64,000 nt of DNA, taken from assembly GCA_010279815.1 (NCBI GenBank), contig QEOQ01000303.1:161140-225139 (forward strand), in the 5' to 3' direction. Below are positions 1-12,935 of this stretch, in pieces. A program made the translations under genes and the position numbers. Each line of letters begins with the position of its first letter. The stretch's first letter is position 1. This DNA comes from Brachionus plicatilis. Taxonomy: Eukaryota > Rotifera > Eurotatoria > Ploima > Brachionidae. The notes under the pieces are model-generated. The model made no database searches, was not told the DNA's origin, and worked only from the letters and a program-made list of their open reading frames with translations.

Positions 1-31
1 TTGAATCTTTTTTTGGTGACAATATTTACAC

Positions 32-142
32 TTTATTAAGTAACCGGTCTAGATTATAAATCTCAAGTGAGTCGAGATTTGTGATCCAAGACTTGACCGA
101 CTCTTGCAAATTATCAACTCCGATCTGTCCACTGGTTGACAT
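32..142 (-). CDS. Probable first coding exon of a gene running off the left edge
   Basis: On the minus strand an ATG at 142 opens a 37-codon frame (begins MSTSGQIGVDNLQ) that reaches a possible GT donor at 31. The following intron, and the rest of the gene, would lie beyond the left edge. Its base composition is clearly less AT-rich than the surrounding few kilobases, as for the other coding exons here, and the residues are a balanced mix rather than the K/N/F/I-rich strings that random AT-rich DNA gives. If the donor is not used, the frame closes at TAA two codons later. I do not recognise the family. The donor (GTGTAA) is not ideal, so this is a moderate call. Confidence 0.45.
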
Positions 143-3100
143 TTAATAATTTTTAAAATATTGTTTTTTTTAGTTTTTTTTTTCAATAAAATTTTGGATA
201 ATTTAAGAATTTTTTATTTAATTTTTTTAAAAAATAGCATAATTAAGTTCATTTTAATGCAGTTCATGCTAATTAAGAAATAAAAATAATTTAACTTTAA
301 TATTTAGGTTTTGTAATATTAGAATATTCTAATATTCGTTTATTAAAGGAAGTCTAATGTGTATGTAGTGAGCTTTAATTCAGTGATTAGCTCTTAATTA
401 ATAATAAAAAGTTTTTTTAATATATTCAATCAATATATTATTTGGTTCTGATTGACCGGATTAAATAATTCCAGGACCGATAATCATAAAATGAAAAATT
501 TTTGAATTCTAAAAATTTATTTTCATCACACTTCTGTAGTGGTGAGCAACCAAAAATACAAATCTTAATTTTCAATTAAACAAATATGAACTAAAAAATA
601 AAGTTGAAAATGAGCTATAAATTTGATAGGATTCTGAAAAAAAAAATTTTAGTTTAAGTTTACTCAAAGGTGTATTATATTTCTTAAAAATTAGCTTTTT
701 AATTTGTTTCGATATTTTTCCATTCTTTTTTAAAGAGAAAAAAATCAAGTTCAACATTTTCAGTCTCTGTTTATTCTTGTTCAAAAAATAATAATTTATT
801 TTCATCCAATCGAATATACGTTCTGGAGCTCCATTAAAATAAAAAGTTATTTTTATTTTTTTTAAATTCAGCTTTTTATCATCAGATTTATTTTTCTATC
901 ATTATTAGATCAAACAATATAAAAATTACCAAGGCTTCGTATTCATCAATTATTGTGTTACCTTATAAGTGAGGACTAAAAATTAAATAAAATATTAAAT
1001 TTTCGACTGTGCTGCTGAATAAGCTTGATACTGGAATACTCATTATTTCTAAATATTTACCTTCTCTTGCATCTAGAGCTAAAATTTAATTAAGCAAAAT
1101 CAAATACAAAAAAGCTTTTTTTGATAAGTTGATTTTTGATATTTTTCTTTTGCCAAAAAATCTAAAATTAACTGGTTGTAAACTTAGATTGCCAGAGCTT
1201 CTATGTTATAATAGGCTTCGATTTTAGTACCTAGTTAAACACTTCTTTTCGGTCAAAAGCTTTGTATGCATGGACAATATTTTTTGTTTGACATTAAAGT
1301 ACCAGAACCAAGTGTGCACGAGGTTTTTTAAACTAGACCAAATAAGCAAATTTATCTAAAGTATTTTCATTTCCGATCATCATATTTGTAAAGATTCACC
1401 TCTGAATTCACATGGTTTCCAAGTAAAAAAACAATAACAAACTAATTCTAGATTCTGCTAATGTAAAAAAAAACATATCATTTTTTTTTAATTATTTTTA
1501 TGCCAATAATAATTTTTTTGTTTATTTTTTTGGCAAATTGCTTCAATTCTATTGAAATTCAATTAAGTATGAACAAAATTGAGACAATTTGAAAAAATAA
1601 TAATGTACAAAAATTTAAATTGTATTTTTTCAAAAAAAGTACCAATATTAGATTTTATTTTAGAGTTTACTTTTATTAGTTTATCTATGTTAAAATAATA
1701 ATTTTTGTTTTACTCTTAGACGAATATTTTACTGGTCCCAGACGACAAATTTAGTTTTTGAATATTTTTATTTATTTTTTCAAATCTTAATTGAAATTCT
1801 TTTGCGAAAAAAAATTTTCTGAGTTTCCTAATTCTGGTTTACTTTTAATTTAAATGATAGGCTTTTGAATACCTATCAAAATTTCACTCTAAATTTTTGA
1901 AACTTGAAAAAGTATAAAAAATAACTTTAGGCTTCTGCGCACCTTCCTCTACTCTATTCGTAGGTAGTCTTACATGTTTAACTGAATCATATCTAAGAAA
2001 TTTATTTTAAACGCAGGCACATATCTTTTTGTATCAATTTTTGGTTCAAAAAATATTTGATAATTTTATTTATTAAAAAATTTTAAAAAAAAATAAGATT
2101 TTTAGGCGAAAAAAGTTATATTTATTTTTATTATGTTTTAGACTAGAACTAATAAATATGTTAAAATGACGTTATCCAAAATAAAAAAACGAGGACATTT
2201 TTAAAATAAAAAAGTAATTTTTTAATTATTAGTTTATTATAAAAATTAAATAAAGATTCAAGAATAATAATAAAAGTTATAAAAAATATTTTTACTAATT
2301 ATGTTTAAAATCAGCATTCAGAGTTTTCATGATTATTTTTCTTTTGGCTCGAATCTAATTAACAATAATTTTAAACTAATTTTGAAAATGGAAAAATTAT
2401 TTTTTAACAATTTAGATTGTTTTTTTTTGTTTTTTTAGCAGTTTTCTTAGTCATGAGTCTGATAAACTAGCACGAGGACTTAAAGAGTTTTAATGTGTAG
2501 GCCAGTGTTGTGACTTTGCATTTGAGCATAAGTATTAATATACTTTTGTAAGTCTATCTTTTGGTAGAAAAATTGCTACTTGCATTTTACACCGGTTCGT
2601 TGCATCTTTGTCTTTAGCTAAAGTTGCCTTGAGTTTAAATCTCATTTGGCTGTGTGTGCTGATCTGGTTGTTAATTAAAATAAACTTCATTCAGGTGGTT
2701 TGAACTTTAATTGAATATTTTTAAATATTTTTTTAGTTTTTTTTTTTATCTTATCAGAGACAATAATTTATTTTGATATTTTGATTCTAAAATAGCAGAT
2801 TCAAATATTAACAAATTTCCATTGAAACGATGCTTCCTGATTTTAAGGCATTAATTATTTATATGAGTGATATTGGCCCACTTGATTGCTAGAAATTTTA
2901 TAAAATAATATTTTTTGTAGTAAAGTTTACTGTTTAAATAGAGCAAAGCACTTTGTTGACTTCTATTCCACAACTACTTGTTGCGCTTTCCATTTTGAGG
3001 ACATTTAAAATCTTTATTTCCGTCGAAGTACTTTGGATTTGATGGCTGGTTAGATCGTTTTAAAAAACTTCCAAATTACCTTTTTCAAGCCTTTACTATC

Positions 3101-4430
3101 TTCTTGTTTGACTAAAAAACAAAAAATATTAAAAGAGAAAGTCTCTGATATTTGCGACTCTATTCTACTAAAACTTGGTTTAATTTAATAGAAAAACACG
3201 AATAAGGTAGATTTTACAGCATAATTTTGTTTATTCAAGTCCCCAGACATGTTTATTCCAAATTGATAATAAAATTTAAATCTATTTTTTGATACATTTT
3301 ATTTCAAATAAGTTTTTTTCTGATTTTAAGCAAATTTAGAGCAAATTCAAACTAGGAATAAAGAAAGGCATATATTGTCATTTTTTCATTATAATGGTAA
3401 AATTTTAATATTAAATAATAGAAATCACTAAGAATCTGTCTATTTATTTTGAATTTTCATTTTATTATTTAAACAATGGGGTTCATAGGGCCCACGTGAG
3501 TTCTGGTCTTAGTCCGAACTAATATAAAGTTCAACTTTTAAAATTGATTTTTATTTCAAAATTTTAATTATATTTTTAGATATTTAAAGTTAGATAAAAT
3601 TATAATTAATTTTGATTATTTAATTTAAAAATTATAATCAAGTTATTAGAATTTATAATTTTTCTTAATGATTTAAAAAAAGTTGAACACTTTCAAATTA
3701 CGAAAAAAATACAAATTCAAAATCAATGTGGAAATTATTTTTACAATATTTTTTTAATTAAGTAATAAAACTAAGAATCAAAAACAACATCAACAGTCAC
3801 TCAAATTTTGATATTTTCTCATATTAACATTCTAAATATTGAATTCAAAATGTCTAATTTTTTAATAATTAACATTTTTTAAGTTAAATAGTGTGGCATC
3901 TTTAAAAAAAGATTTCTCTTCTAAATCTTTAATGTACAAACTGAAAAACTAATTCCTAAAACGAAAAAGGTAAATAAGAGTTAAAAAAGGAAAATTTATT
4001 TTAAATTCAATAAATTTTAAATATAATTAAAAATGAGAATTTTTCTCGATTTCACACAGGGGTTCATGTGTATCTGGCATGTCCTTCCGAATAAAAATTT
4101 AAAAAAAATAATTTTATTATTAAAAGACATTCCAGTTTAATATTTTGCTCTGCTAAATAACTTTATGAGGCGTTTATTTTTCTCAGAACCTAGTAAAAAA
4201 AAAAGCAACTTAAAATCAAAAGTATATTTTTAAAGTACCGAATCTGCACTAAAACACAAACAATAATAAAATATTTAAAAAAAATTTTTTTCCTCGGAAA
4301 ATTTTTATTAATGACGGCAAATATTTCACATTCTAGTATCGAGACAACACTGAGCTTATCTAAGACAAGAGACTTAATTAAAATCATGAGATGAATTTTA
4401 ATTAAATTGATAAGGCCAAACATTACTCTA
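143..4430. other. Gene-free AT-rich interval
   Basis: Homopolymer-rich, stop-dense DNA on both strands. No frame with family motifs and no exon-like composition was seen. A slightly less AT-rich patch at about 2430-2720 has no open frame I can support. Confidence 0.5.
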
Positions 4431-5110
4431 TGTTTTCTGTCGACTTCTTTCTAGATCACACAGAGCCGGCTTGTTTTTTTTTAATTTAAGAAAGAAAAAA
4501 CTCAATTAGCTCAACAAAAAATTTTCTCCAATCAACTTTCGCAGAAAAAACAAAGAGAACAAAAAAATAAATTAATTTAGTGACTTTTTATATTGACTTC
4601 GGCTTGTTCAAGCAGTTCGCATCAGGTAGTTTACGGACAAGTTGGAAGCAAAATAAACAATCACCTATGTGTGTATACAGGACTCGGGAGAACACATTGG
4701 ACACTTTTTAGCAACTCAAACCACTACAAAAATCAAATTTCTCTGTTTGTCAGCATAGTTTTTTTTACTGCTAAGTGTCTTGTCAAATATTTAAATTTGA
4801 CTAGGTTCTTAATTAGAGAGCAAATATCTAAATTATCAGGATAAGCTCACCGTTAACATTCACGAGTTTTAAATCCCCTGTATTTGTTTGCGTGCTCAAG
4901 TAGACAGGTAAACAAGAGAAAAAGCGGAGAGCAAATACTCGAGATTTGTGTGGCTTATCCAACGAGCATTCTGTTTGCCAAACAGATCGGCCTTGTAATT
5001 CTGCGAGTCAACAATTGACCAAGTCAGGATTAGAAGAAGAGTTTAATTTAAAAATTGCGCAATGTTGCCACTGGATTGGATGGCTCTAAATCCGAATCAA
5101 AAATAATGCC
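4431..5110. other. Compositionally distinct patch, possible promoter or untranslated exon
   Basis: Around 4600-5100 the sequence is visibly less AT-rich than its flanks, like the transcribed parts of the window. It has an open plus-strand stretch (4593-4844) whose translation has no recognisable motif. It could be a distal promoter or 5' untranslated exon of the downstream plus-strand glass gene, or an old repeat. Only the composition shift is seen; the function is a guess. Confidence 0.25.
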
Positions 5111-5299
5111 AATTTTTAATTAGTCGAGAGAGAGAGAAATTTATTAGCAAAAAAAATTATTATTTTTTAAATTTAGACTTTTGTGCAGCTTCTTCTTATT
5201 TTCGTTTGTGTCGTTTTTTTTTTCTTTTAAAATTAAGAAATTGTAATATTGTTTATATAACCCAATAATTGTCAGCATCTCGCTCCAAATTGGTTTTTT

Positions 5300-5337
5300 T
5301 AGAAAAAAGAAAGAAAGAAAGAAAAAGAGAGAGAAAA
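5300..5337. repeat. GAAA/GA simple repeat
   Basis: Purine tract of several GAAA units running into GA units. A short pure GA run lies nearby at 5125-5137. Confidence 0.85.
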
Positions 5338-5479
5338 GCAAACACAATCTTTACCTGATACTGAAATTAGTAAAAATAACTTTTTCTAAATTGAGTTGCC
5401 GCGCTACCTATGCATTAGTTGTACACAAAAAAAAGCTCCAAAAATTTTTGTCGATTGCGCATATTTTGCTGGCCGACCA

Positions 5480-5680
5480 TTTGTTTTCATGTTGGTCCAT
5501 TGATACAAAAGTTGTTAGGCTACAAAAAGCAAACCGTAATGGTAGGACACAAACTTTCAAAACCAATTCCCAAATCCTATATTGTTTGGCTGATTAAGCA
5601 ACGAAAGAGAATTCACAGCATTCATAGCTCAAATGCTAAAAAAGATGAGATCTGATGACTTCGGAGTTAAGTATTAGTTA
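5480..5680 (+). repeat. Degraded repeat unit upstream of glass (copy 1, partial)
   Basis: Shares an ordered series of short matches with 5955-6090. A GGTCCATTG-like word comes first, then TTTGGCTGATTA..GAACG-type sequence followed by AAGAGAATT, then a GTTAAG..TTAGTT-like word. Matches are interrupted by many substitutions and gaps, so it is an old copy. Confidence 0.45.
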
Positions 5681-5744
5681 AATTTTTTTTTTGATTTCAC
5701 AAAAAAAAATATGTAAGGAAAAAATCTTTTTTTTTGAGCACTTA

Positions 5745-6040
5745 AAGTTTGGCAGAAAATTATCAAAAGTTTTAAATTCAAAAAGCATAATAAATGTAAA
5801 TATTTTATTACATTATATTGAAATTCAGTATCTTATTTTTTTTAAATTGGTGATAATATGGGTGAATGGTTGTTGGAATTTTTTTGTTAAATGATTCTTT
5901 TTACATCAGAGAATCTGGGAAAATAAACTAAGAATTTAAATTATTTCTCTTACTAGTCCATTGGCACAACAGAGCATATAAGTTTTTCAGCCATAAAAAA
6001 CGTCACATTTAAATGGTATACAATTTTTGGCTGATTAGGG
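5745..6040 (+). repeat. Direct repeat A upstream of glass
   Basis: About 300 bp that aligns in the same orientation with 6770-7078. The best-preserved parts are AATAAATGTAAATAT..TTATTACATT, then CAGTATCTT plus a T-run, then AATTGGTGATAATAT, then AAACGATTCTT-type sequence and a CAGCCA.TGATAAAA-type word. Two copies about 1.0 kb apart point to an old tandem segmental duplication or two copies of one decayed element. Confidence 0.6.
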
Positions 6041-6769
6041 AACGTAAGAGAATTAGGAGAATAATCATTGGGGTTAAGAATCAGTTTACAAATTCTCGAA
6101 CCAACCAACTTAGGAATGAATTTTTAACCAGATCTTAAATAAGTTTATTATAAGATCTTACTCAATTATATTATCTTTTTTTTCTTTAAACAGTCATTGT
6201 GACGCATAGGATCATTACTTTTGATTTCCACTCAAGTTAATATTTCGTCTTTACGTTTAGGCTAATCGTTATGTCATTCCCATTGCGGATCATTCATGAT
6301 AATTTACCTTCTTGTTACTACTGGTTGGAATTTAAAAGAAGTGGTTTTGTTTTGTTATATTTTTTTATTTTTAAAAACCAAAAAAATATATAGAAATAAG
6401 ATAAACTAAATATTAATTGGTTATTAAGTGTTTAATTACTATTTGGTAACTAAGATCTTTTAGTTTAAATAATAATATCAATGTGCTTGGATTTCAGACT
6501 GGTCGTCCTTGAGTTTCCCATTGAAGGATATCCGTGTTTTTTTTTCTTAGTAAACGTGCAACCCACCGCAGTCTTTTATTCTTAGTACATTGACTAAAAG
6601 GCTCTGAATTCGTTCTTGTGTTAAGTTTCTGTTCTTTTAGAGACTTAAAATTTCTTATGTTATTTCTAATTTTTTGAGAAGCTAAAAAAGGAAGATATTT
6701 AAAATTTATAATGAACTATAATAAATTTTTAAAAAATTATAAATAAAAAAAAAACGATTTTTTTTCTAG

Positions 6770-7078
6770 TATAAATTTTGCCGTAAATTATTAAATGGTC
6801 TAAATTCTCAAAGCAAAATAAATGTAAATATATTATTACATTGAAAATCAGTATCTTTTTTTTTTTTTTAATTGGTGATAATATCAAAGGTGAATTTTTG
6901 TTTGATTTAAAACGAACAATAGTTTTTTTTTAAACGATTCTTAATAATTCAGAAAATAACTAAAAATAATATAAAATTAATAATAATTTTTAGTACTATG
7001 ACACACCAACAAATGAAAATTGCTCAGCCAATGATAAAATTTCAAATCGAAAATATAAAAATCAATTTTGGTTCGACA
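6770..7078 (+). repeat. Direct repeat B upstream of glass
   Basis: Second copy of the unit at 5745-6040, same orientation and same order of conserved words (for example AATTGGTGATAATAT near 6871 against 5849). It ends roughly 390 bp before the glass start codon, so it could include duplicated regulatory sequence. Confidence 0.6.
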
Positions 7079-7464
7079 AGAACCAATTAGAAAATTTTTT
7101 TTTCTCATTCTCATTCGCTCCACAATTTACTCAAGTAGAATTAATACATTTCTCATTTTCCATCGGTCTCTCTACTTCTCATAATATCAAATTAGCTTCT
7201 TTTTCTTTTTTTTTTAATTGATGATCAGAGACGATAAAAAAAATAGAAAAAAAAATAAAAAAGTTAGCTCAATTTCAAATAGAGTGCGGTCTAATTTAAT
7301 CAAGGAAACAAACCAAGTGCATCATCATCATTTTTAAAGAATAAAATAAAAATAAAATTTTTTCAGAAATCTTATAAAAATTTTAGATATCTTTGTACTT
7401 GCTAAATCTAGAAAACCAAAAATATTAATTTATCACTAATTAGTAGCTAATTAATTAAAAGACA

Positions 7465-10400
7465 ATGTTCAACAAGGTCCTATCGAATGGGAACGATAAT
7501 TCGAATGGCAACACCAACTCGCCAAAAGAGTCGGCCGAGGTGGCCACAGACTACCATTCGGCCGATCCAGTCCAGCACTCAATCAAAAGCATAACAGCAG
7601 GCTTCTATCACCACCACTTGAACTCGTCGGCGTTCATGACTCCCGAGTTCAGCCAAAGCACTCACTTTCGTCCCTACGACAACTACACATCATCGTTTGA
7701 CCAGTACTACCAGCAGGGCGCCAACTTCAAGCACTTTCCGCACCAGCAAAGCTTCCACAGCCAACATGGCAAAAGCGGTCACGAGCCAGCCCAGAATTTC
7801 GGCGCAGCACAGAACGGTCCTCCCTCTTCGTCATCCACCGCTTCCAATTCGATATCGTCATCGGCCTCGCCGGCTCTCAACGAGTCACCGAAGCCGGCGC
7901 CGGCAGTGGTGGCCGCTCTTTACCATTCGGCCGTGAACGCCGTGTCCGATCCGATCCAGGCGTCGAAAATAGCCGCTGCTGCAGCGGCTGCCTCCTCGTA
8001 CCCATACAACAATAGTCACATACACCACCCCATGTTCGGTCTGTCATTGCCCACCTATCCTAGCCAAAGCGCGGACTACTCGAACAGATTTTACCAAGGC
8101 GACTTTTTGTCCGACTACGAAAAGACGAACATTGCCTCAAATGGCCTACTGGCCAACACGACTAGTCAAAATAGCAGCTCATCGTCGAACGCCTCCAGTT
8201 CGTCCATCAAGTCCAATCATGTTGGAGCCAAGTTGACCAACTCGAATTCGAGTCTGAGCGGCAGTCAGTCGGACAGCAGGGTGAATAGGTGCCGAATATG
8301 CGACAAGACATACGCTAGGCCGTCCACTCTAAAGACTCATATGCGCACTCATTCGGGAGAAAAGCCGTACAAATGTGACAAGTGCAGCAAGGCGTTTACG
8401 CAGGCGGCCAATTTGACCGCTCATTTGAGGACCCATTCGGGCGAAAAGCCCTTTTCGTGCGAGATTTGTGGACGCAAGTTTTCCCAAAGTTCATCTGTTA
8501 CCACTCACATGAGAACCCATTCTGGCGAAAGACCCTATGCGTATGTTTAACTTTGTATATTTTTTTTTATCTAGTGACAATTTTATTTACTATTGTCTTG
8601 TTAGGGTTTAGGATAATTGAAAGCAAAAAAAAAATTTTTAATTTAAAATGGTCAATAATTTATTTTTTGTCTAATTCTGAAAATAATTGGTGAAAGTGTG
8701 TTACAATTGAATTATTAAATGAATCAAATTCTTGAAAATTTATTTTTGATTTGTTTTGAATTTAAATTCTAAAGATAAAAAGTAAAAAGATTTTAAAATT
8801 AAATTATTAAAGGAATCAAATTTCTTGGTCAATCAATTATACAAAAATTAAATATTTGAAAATTTTTTAATAATTTGTTAACAATTAGGCATCATTTTTT
8901 TAAAAATAATTCTAAAGATAAGAAATTTTGAAGAAAGAAAAAATTCCTTAAAATTTAATTTAAACACAATAATAGAAAGCTCGATTTTTTTATGCGATTT
9001 AAGTCAGACAGGCGTTAAAAAAATCTCCTATATTTTTCATACAATCTCTGTTGGAAGCCCCAAGCAAATTTGAAAATACAAAATTGCTTTCATATTTAAA
9101 ATTATTAAAGTTTATTAGTGTCAAATAATCTGTTAGAATTTATTTTAATTATTTTATCAAGGAAAAAAATTATTATTTTGGGTGCTTTCAGCCAAAAAAA
9201 GAAGAGTAAAAACTCCTTAGATTTTTTATTACTGAAATAAGGCTGAAAAAAAATTTTTTTGCTCAATTAATTCAAAATAAGAAAATCTTTATTTATTTTA
9301 TTTCTATTTGAAACCAGTAAAAATCATGATGTTCATTATTTTTGTTTTAAAGAGATACTTTTTGATTGAAAAAATAACTAAAGTAAAAGGAAATATTTTA
9401 CTAGAAATATTTGCTTCTATTTGAAGTAGTGTGCCTTTTTTGGTTCAGAATTTGACAAAAAAAATCTAATTCTGGATTATTGTAACTCATTTAATTAAAA
9501 TTTTTTTCATCTCTTTCATTACCTGATCTAGCATCTCGTTTTGCCATTTTTTTGCAGCTTAATACATTAAAGCATACATTTATAAAATTAAGTGTCAATT
9601 TTTAATTAATTTTGTGTTTAACAGTTATTTTTATATTTGCAGTGCCCAACATTAATGAAAAAGCTCCTACTTAAAACCCTTATTACTGCTGCATATTTTT
9701 ATACAACAGAATTCATCATTATTAAATTTACTTTAAATTAATTTGAAAAATCAATTTTTTTTCAATTTAAAATTAATTTTAAAAAAATTTTCTTACCTCT
9801 TTCTCAAACTTCAATTCCAGATTAGCTTGCACCCAATTGTCATAAGATGAATTTTTTTTTCTCTTTAAATTCTAAAATTTAAATTTATTTCAGATGTAAA
9901 TTTTGTCGCAAAGCTTTTTCGGACTCGTCAACACTGACCAAGCACATGAGAGTGCATAGTGGCGAAAAGCCTTACCAATGTCAGCTGTGCCAGCTTCGAT
10001 TTTCACAATCGGGCAATTTAAATCGTCACATGAGAATACATCAAAATCAGCAAAATCAGCAGCAACAACCGGGCATAAACTCGGCAAATGGCTACAGTTC
10101 TCACATGGCATCTAATTTAATGAGAAATAGTGAAAACACTATTGAGGAAGAGGATGAAAATGAAGAGTCATTGTGCAGTGAAGTCGATTCGCAGACCAGA
10201 AATATGAACGAAGAGGACAGATTTAGTGACTACTATCAGAGAAACTTAAGACAACATCAGCAATTTCAGCACCAACAACTATTGTATCAACAACAGCCAC
10301 TATTGCATCAGCCACAGCTTGCAACCGATGATGTAATCTTGAACACACACTCGTCGATGCCTTCATTTTCATCGCATCATTTACAGCAACAGCATTTGCA

Positions 10401-10623
10401 CTCACAATTTAGTCATTCGAATACAAATGGTTTTGGTCAAAATTTTGCATTCAACCAGCATCAATCAGGCCTCGGCATAGGCCATCATTTACATCATCAG
10501 CCTTACTTGCATCCAAGTGCGGAATCGGCCGATGTTGTTGCCCAACATGCTCAACAGCTTCAACTACAGCAACAGTTGATGAACATTCGTAAAATGGAAT
10601 GCGTTGACTATAACAATAATTAG
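7465..10623 (+). CDS. gl: Glass-type five-zinc-finger transcription factor
   Basis: Two exons, 7465-8540 and 9894-10623, give 601 aa. There are five tandem C2H2 fingers at about residues 275-408 ([85 protein letters not shown]), joined by HSGEKPY-type linkers. Finger order and helix residues match Drosophila Glass, the nuclear DNA-binding factor needed for photoreceptor differentiation, so orthology is strong. The 1353-bp intron falls in the codon just before the first Cys of finger 4 (TATGC|A TGT). The N-terminal part is Ser/Ala/His-rich; the C-terminal part has an acidic stretch then Gln/His-rich runs, as in activation domains. Exon 1 is by far the least AT-rich block of the window. A role in the rotifer-type eyespot would be inference. 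Confidence 0.93.
8541..9893 (+). other. Intron of glass
   Basis: GTATGT donor and TTTATTTCAG acceptor. The content is AT-rich with no second gene or repeat that I could support. It is long compared with the 40-70 bp introns typical of this window. Confidence 0.8.
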
Positions 10624-12935
10624 CCTAAAAAGCAACCAGACAGAGCAAAACTTTTTTATCGACCGATTTAATGTAAAATATAATGCAAAAAAACGATCTC
10701 AGCAATATGTTGCCAATATTGGCAATGAATAGAGTGTAAAAATACAATGTCGTGTGTGTGTTAATAAACAGTATTTTATAAGAGAAATAATTTTGGATAT
10801 TTGATACAAAGTGTCCCACAAACTTAAATTTAAATTATTTTCTAGCTTTAAAAAATATTGGTGAATAAAAACGACTCAACAAATAAAAAAAGCCTAGATT
10901 ATATTAGTGTTTTATTTTTTTTAATTTTTTGTTAAAAACTTTTTAAATGTTTTTTTTTTATCAAATTTTAAAAATAAACTGTTTTAGATTTTAAATCTTC
11001 AAGTAATAAACGATAAATGTAATAGCTATTAACCATGAAGTCCTTAGTACTTTTTTAAGACAAATCTGTTTTATTTTTAAATAAGAAAAAAGAAATACTG
11101 CTCTTTAATTTTTTTTAAAATTGTTCATAACATATTTTATAAAAACTAATTTTGAGTTGTTGCCTTGACTAAAATTTCTGTTTCTTCATTCTTACTATCT
11201 ACTTGTTATTGCTGATATTAAGTCAAATTATGCTTAAAGACGAGAAAAAGCTATTTTTTAAGAAACTGAGCTTTTTGAAACCTTTTTAAATTTATTTTGA
11301 AAGAGGCGATATTCTATTAGCAATGACATTTTGAGAAAATTATTCGATTTATCAATTTAAAATGCAATTTAAATTCCAATTTAAAAAATTTCTAAAATAA
11401 AAAATGAATTTTTAAATAAAATTTAATAAAAAATTTAATTGTTTATTCAATAAAAAAATTATTTAATATGCAAAAAAACCGAAACAGAATTTAAAGATCT
11501 TATGTATAAATTTAATAACAGGTCTAATTTTTATTATTTATAAAATATTTAAAACTAGAATAAAAATTTGTTTAAATTTAAATTCAAATTTAAAAATCAA
11601 TTTAATTATTTAAAAGCAAACACAAATGATTTTTATCTGCAAAACTTGTCTTAAAATTATTAATAACCAAATGAGAGACAATTCTAACTACTTTAAATGT
11701 ATCAAAAAAAATAACGAAACAATAACACTGATTAAACATTTGTCTATTAAAACAGAAAATTAACGAAACTCTTTGTCAAGTAAATTAGTTAAAGCACTTA
11801 ATCAATCTTCAATAAATTTATTTTATTAATTATTAGATAGATCTATTGAATGGGTTTTTTAAAGATTCATTTCATTTTTTTTACAATTCAGTTCGCTTAG
11901 AAATTAGATATTAATGAACCTCATTCTTTAATTTTTCTTTAAATTTCTTGCTGTTCTCTCTTCTCACATTCATTCTTAGACACTTAAAAAAGCTCATTTT
12001 ATTTAATGAGTTAGTTTTCTAGTGACCTTTGATTATTTTATACATTTGAAAAAAATAAAGTTTGTTTTTAAAACTATTAATTAAATTGAATTGTTGATTT
12101 TTTATTAAAATAAATTTAAAAACAATCGGATAAAAGTATTAGTTATTTTTTTAAAAGTTTAGCAGTCTTAAATTCATTAAATTTTTCTTTTCAACTCTTT
12201 GAAAAATTTCCATAAAAATTTCCATATCTCAAGCAAATTAAAAAATGTTATATTAAAGAATTTTACCATAGTAAAGCTTCGTAGTTGAGATATTTAATGG
12301 GCTTATTTCTCGGGGTAAAAGGCTAAGATTAGACGGGTTGATTTTTGGGTAAATTTGATGAGTTTTTGTCAAAATAGGTTGAAAACATTTGACAAAATTA
12401 ATTTTAAACTAAAATTTGATGCTCTAGACAGATTTTTTTATATTAAATTCTAGGGTTCTAAATTACCAAAATAAGATTGATTCTTGGATTTTACCGATGC
12501 AAATAAGTAAAAAAACTTTATCTTCATAAGTTATCATCCCTTTGACACACTTAAGCTTCACTCCATCTTGTTAAAACAGATGGAAAAAGTAGCTAAAAAA
12601 ATGAGCGTATTGAAGTAGAGAAATTGTAGTCGATATCATAGAGTCAGGTATGCTTATGTATTTTCGAATAAATATCCTTGAAATTTAGACTATTTTTAAT
12701 CTAGAATCAAATTAAATTTAAAGATACCAAAAATAAAGGCAACATGATTTAGTAAAAATATTATTTTAATGTGTTAAAGATTCTATTAAAAGTATTTCTC
12801 ATATAATCATTTAGCTTTAAAATTTACAAAAAATATAATTATTTTCTTTAAATTTATTTCAACACACTTTAAAATTACAAACAATAAAAAATCTAAAATT
12901 TAAATATCTTATTTAAGAATTGATAAGACTTTATT
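10624..12935. other. Intergenic region between glass and the EAAT gene
   Basis: The two genes converge. Apart from the glass 3' end near 10.76 kb and the EAAT 3' end near 12.9 kb, I see only AT-rich sequence with no supported frame or repeat. Confidence 0.5.
10763..10768 (+). promoter_or_regulatory. Probable polyadenylation signal of glass
   Basis: AATAAA about 140 bp after the glass stop codon, preceded by a GTGTGTG run. Confidence 0.5.

Noticed and set aside
4593..4844. Plus-strand open frame of 83 codons
   Set aside because: It starts without ATG and has no motif or splice context. The less AT-rich patch simply has fewer stops.
5391..5655. Two overlapping plus-strand frames
   Set aside because: They lie in a degraded repeat unit also found at 5955-6090, where the frames are not conserved.
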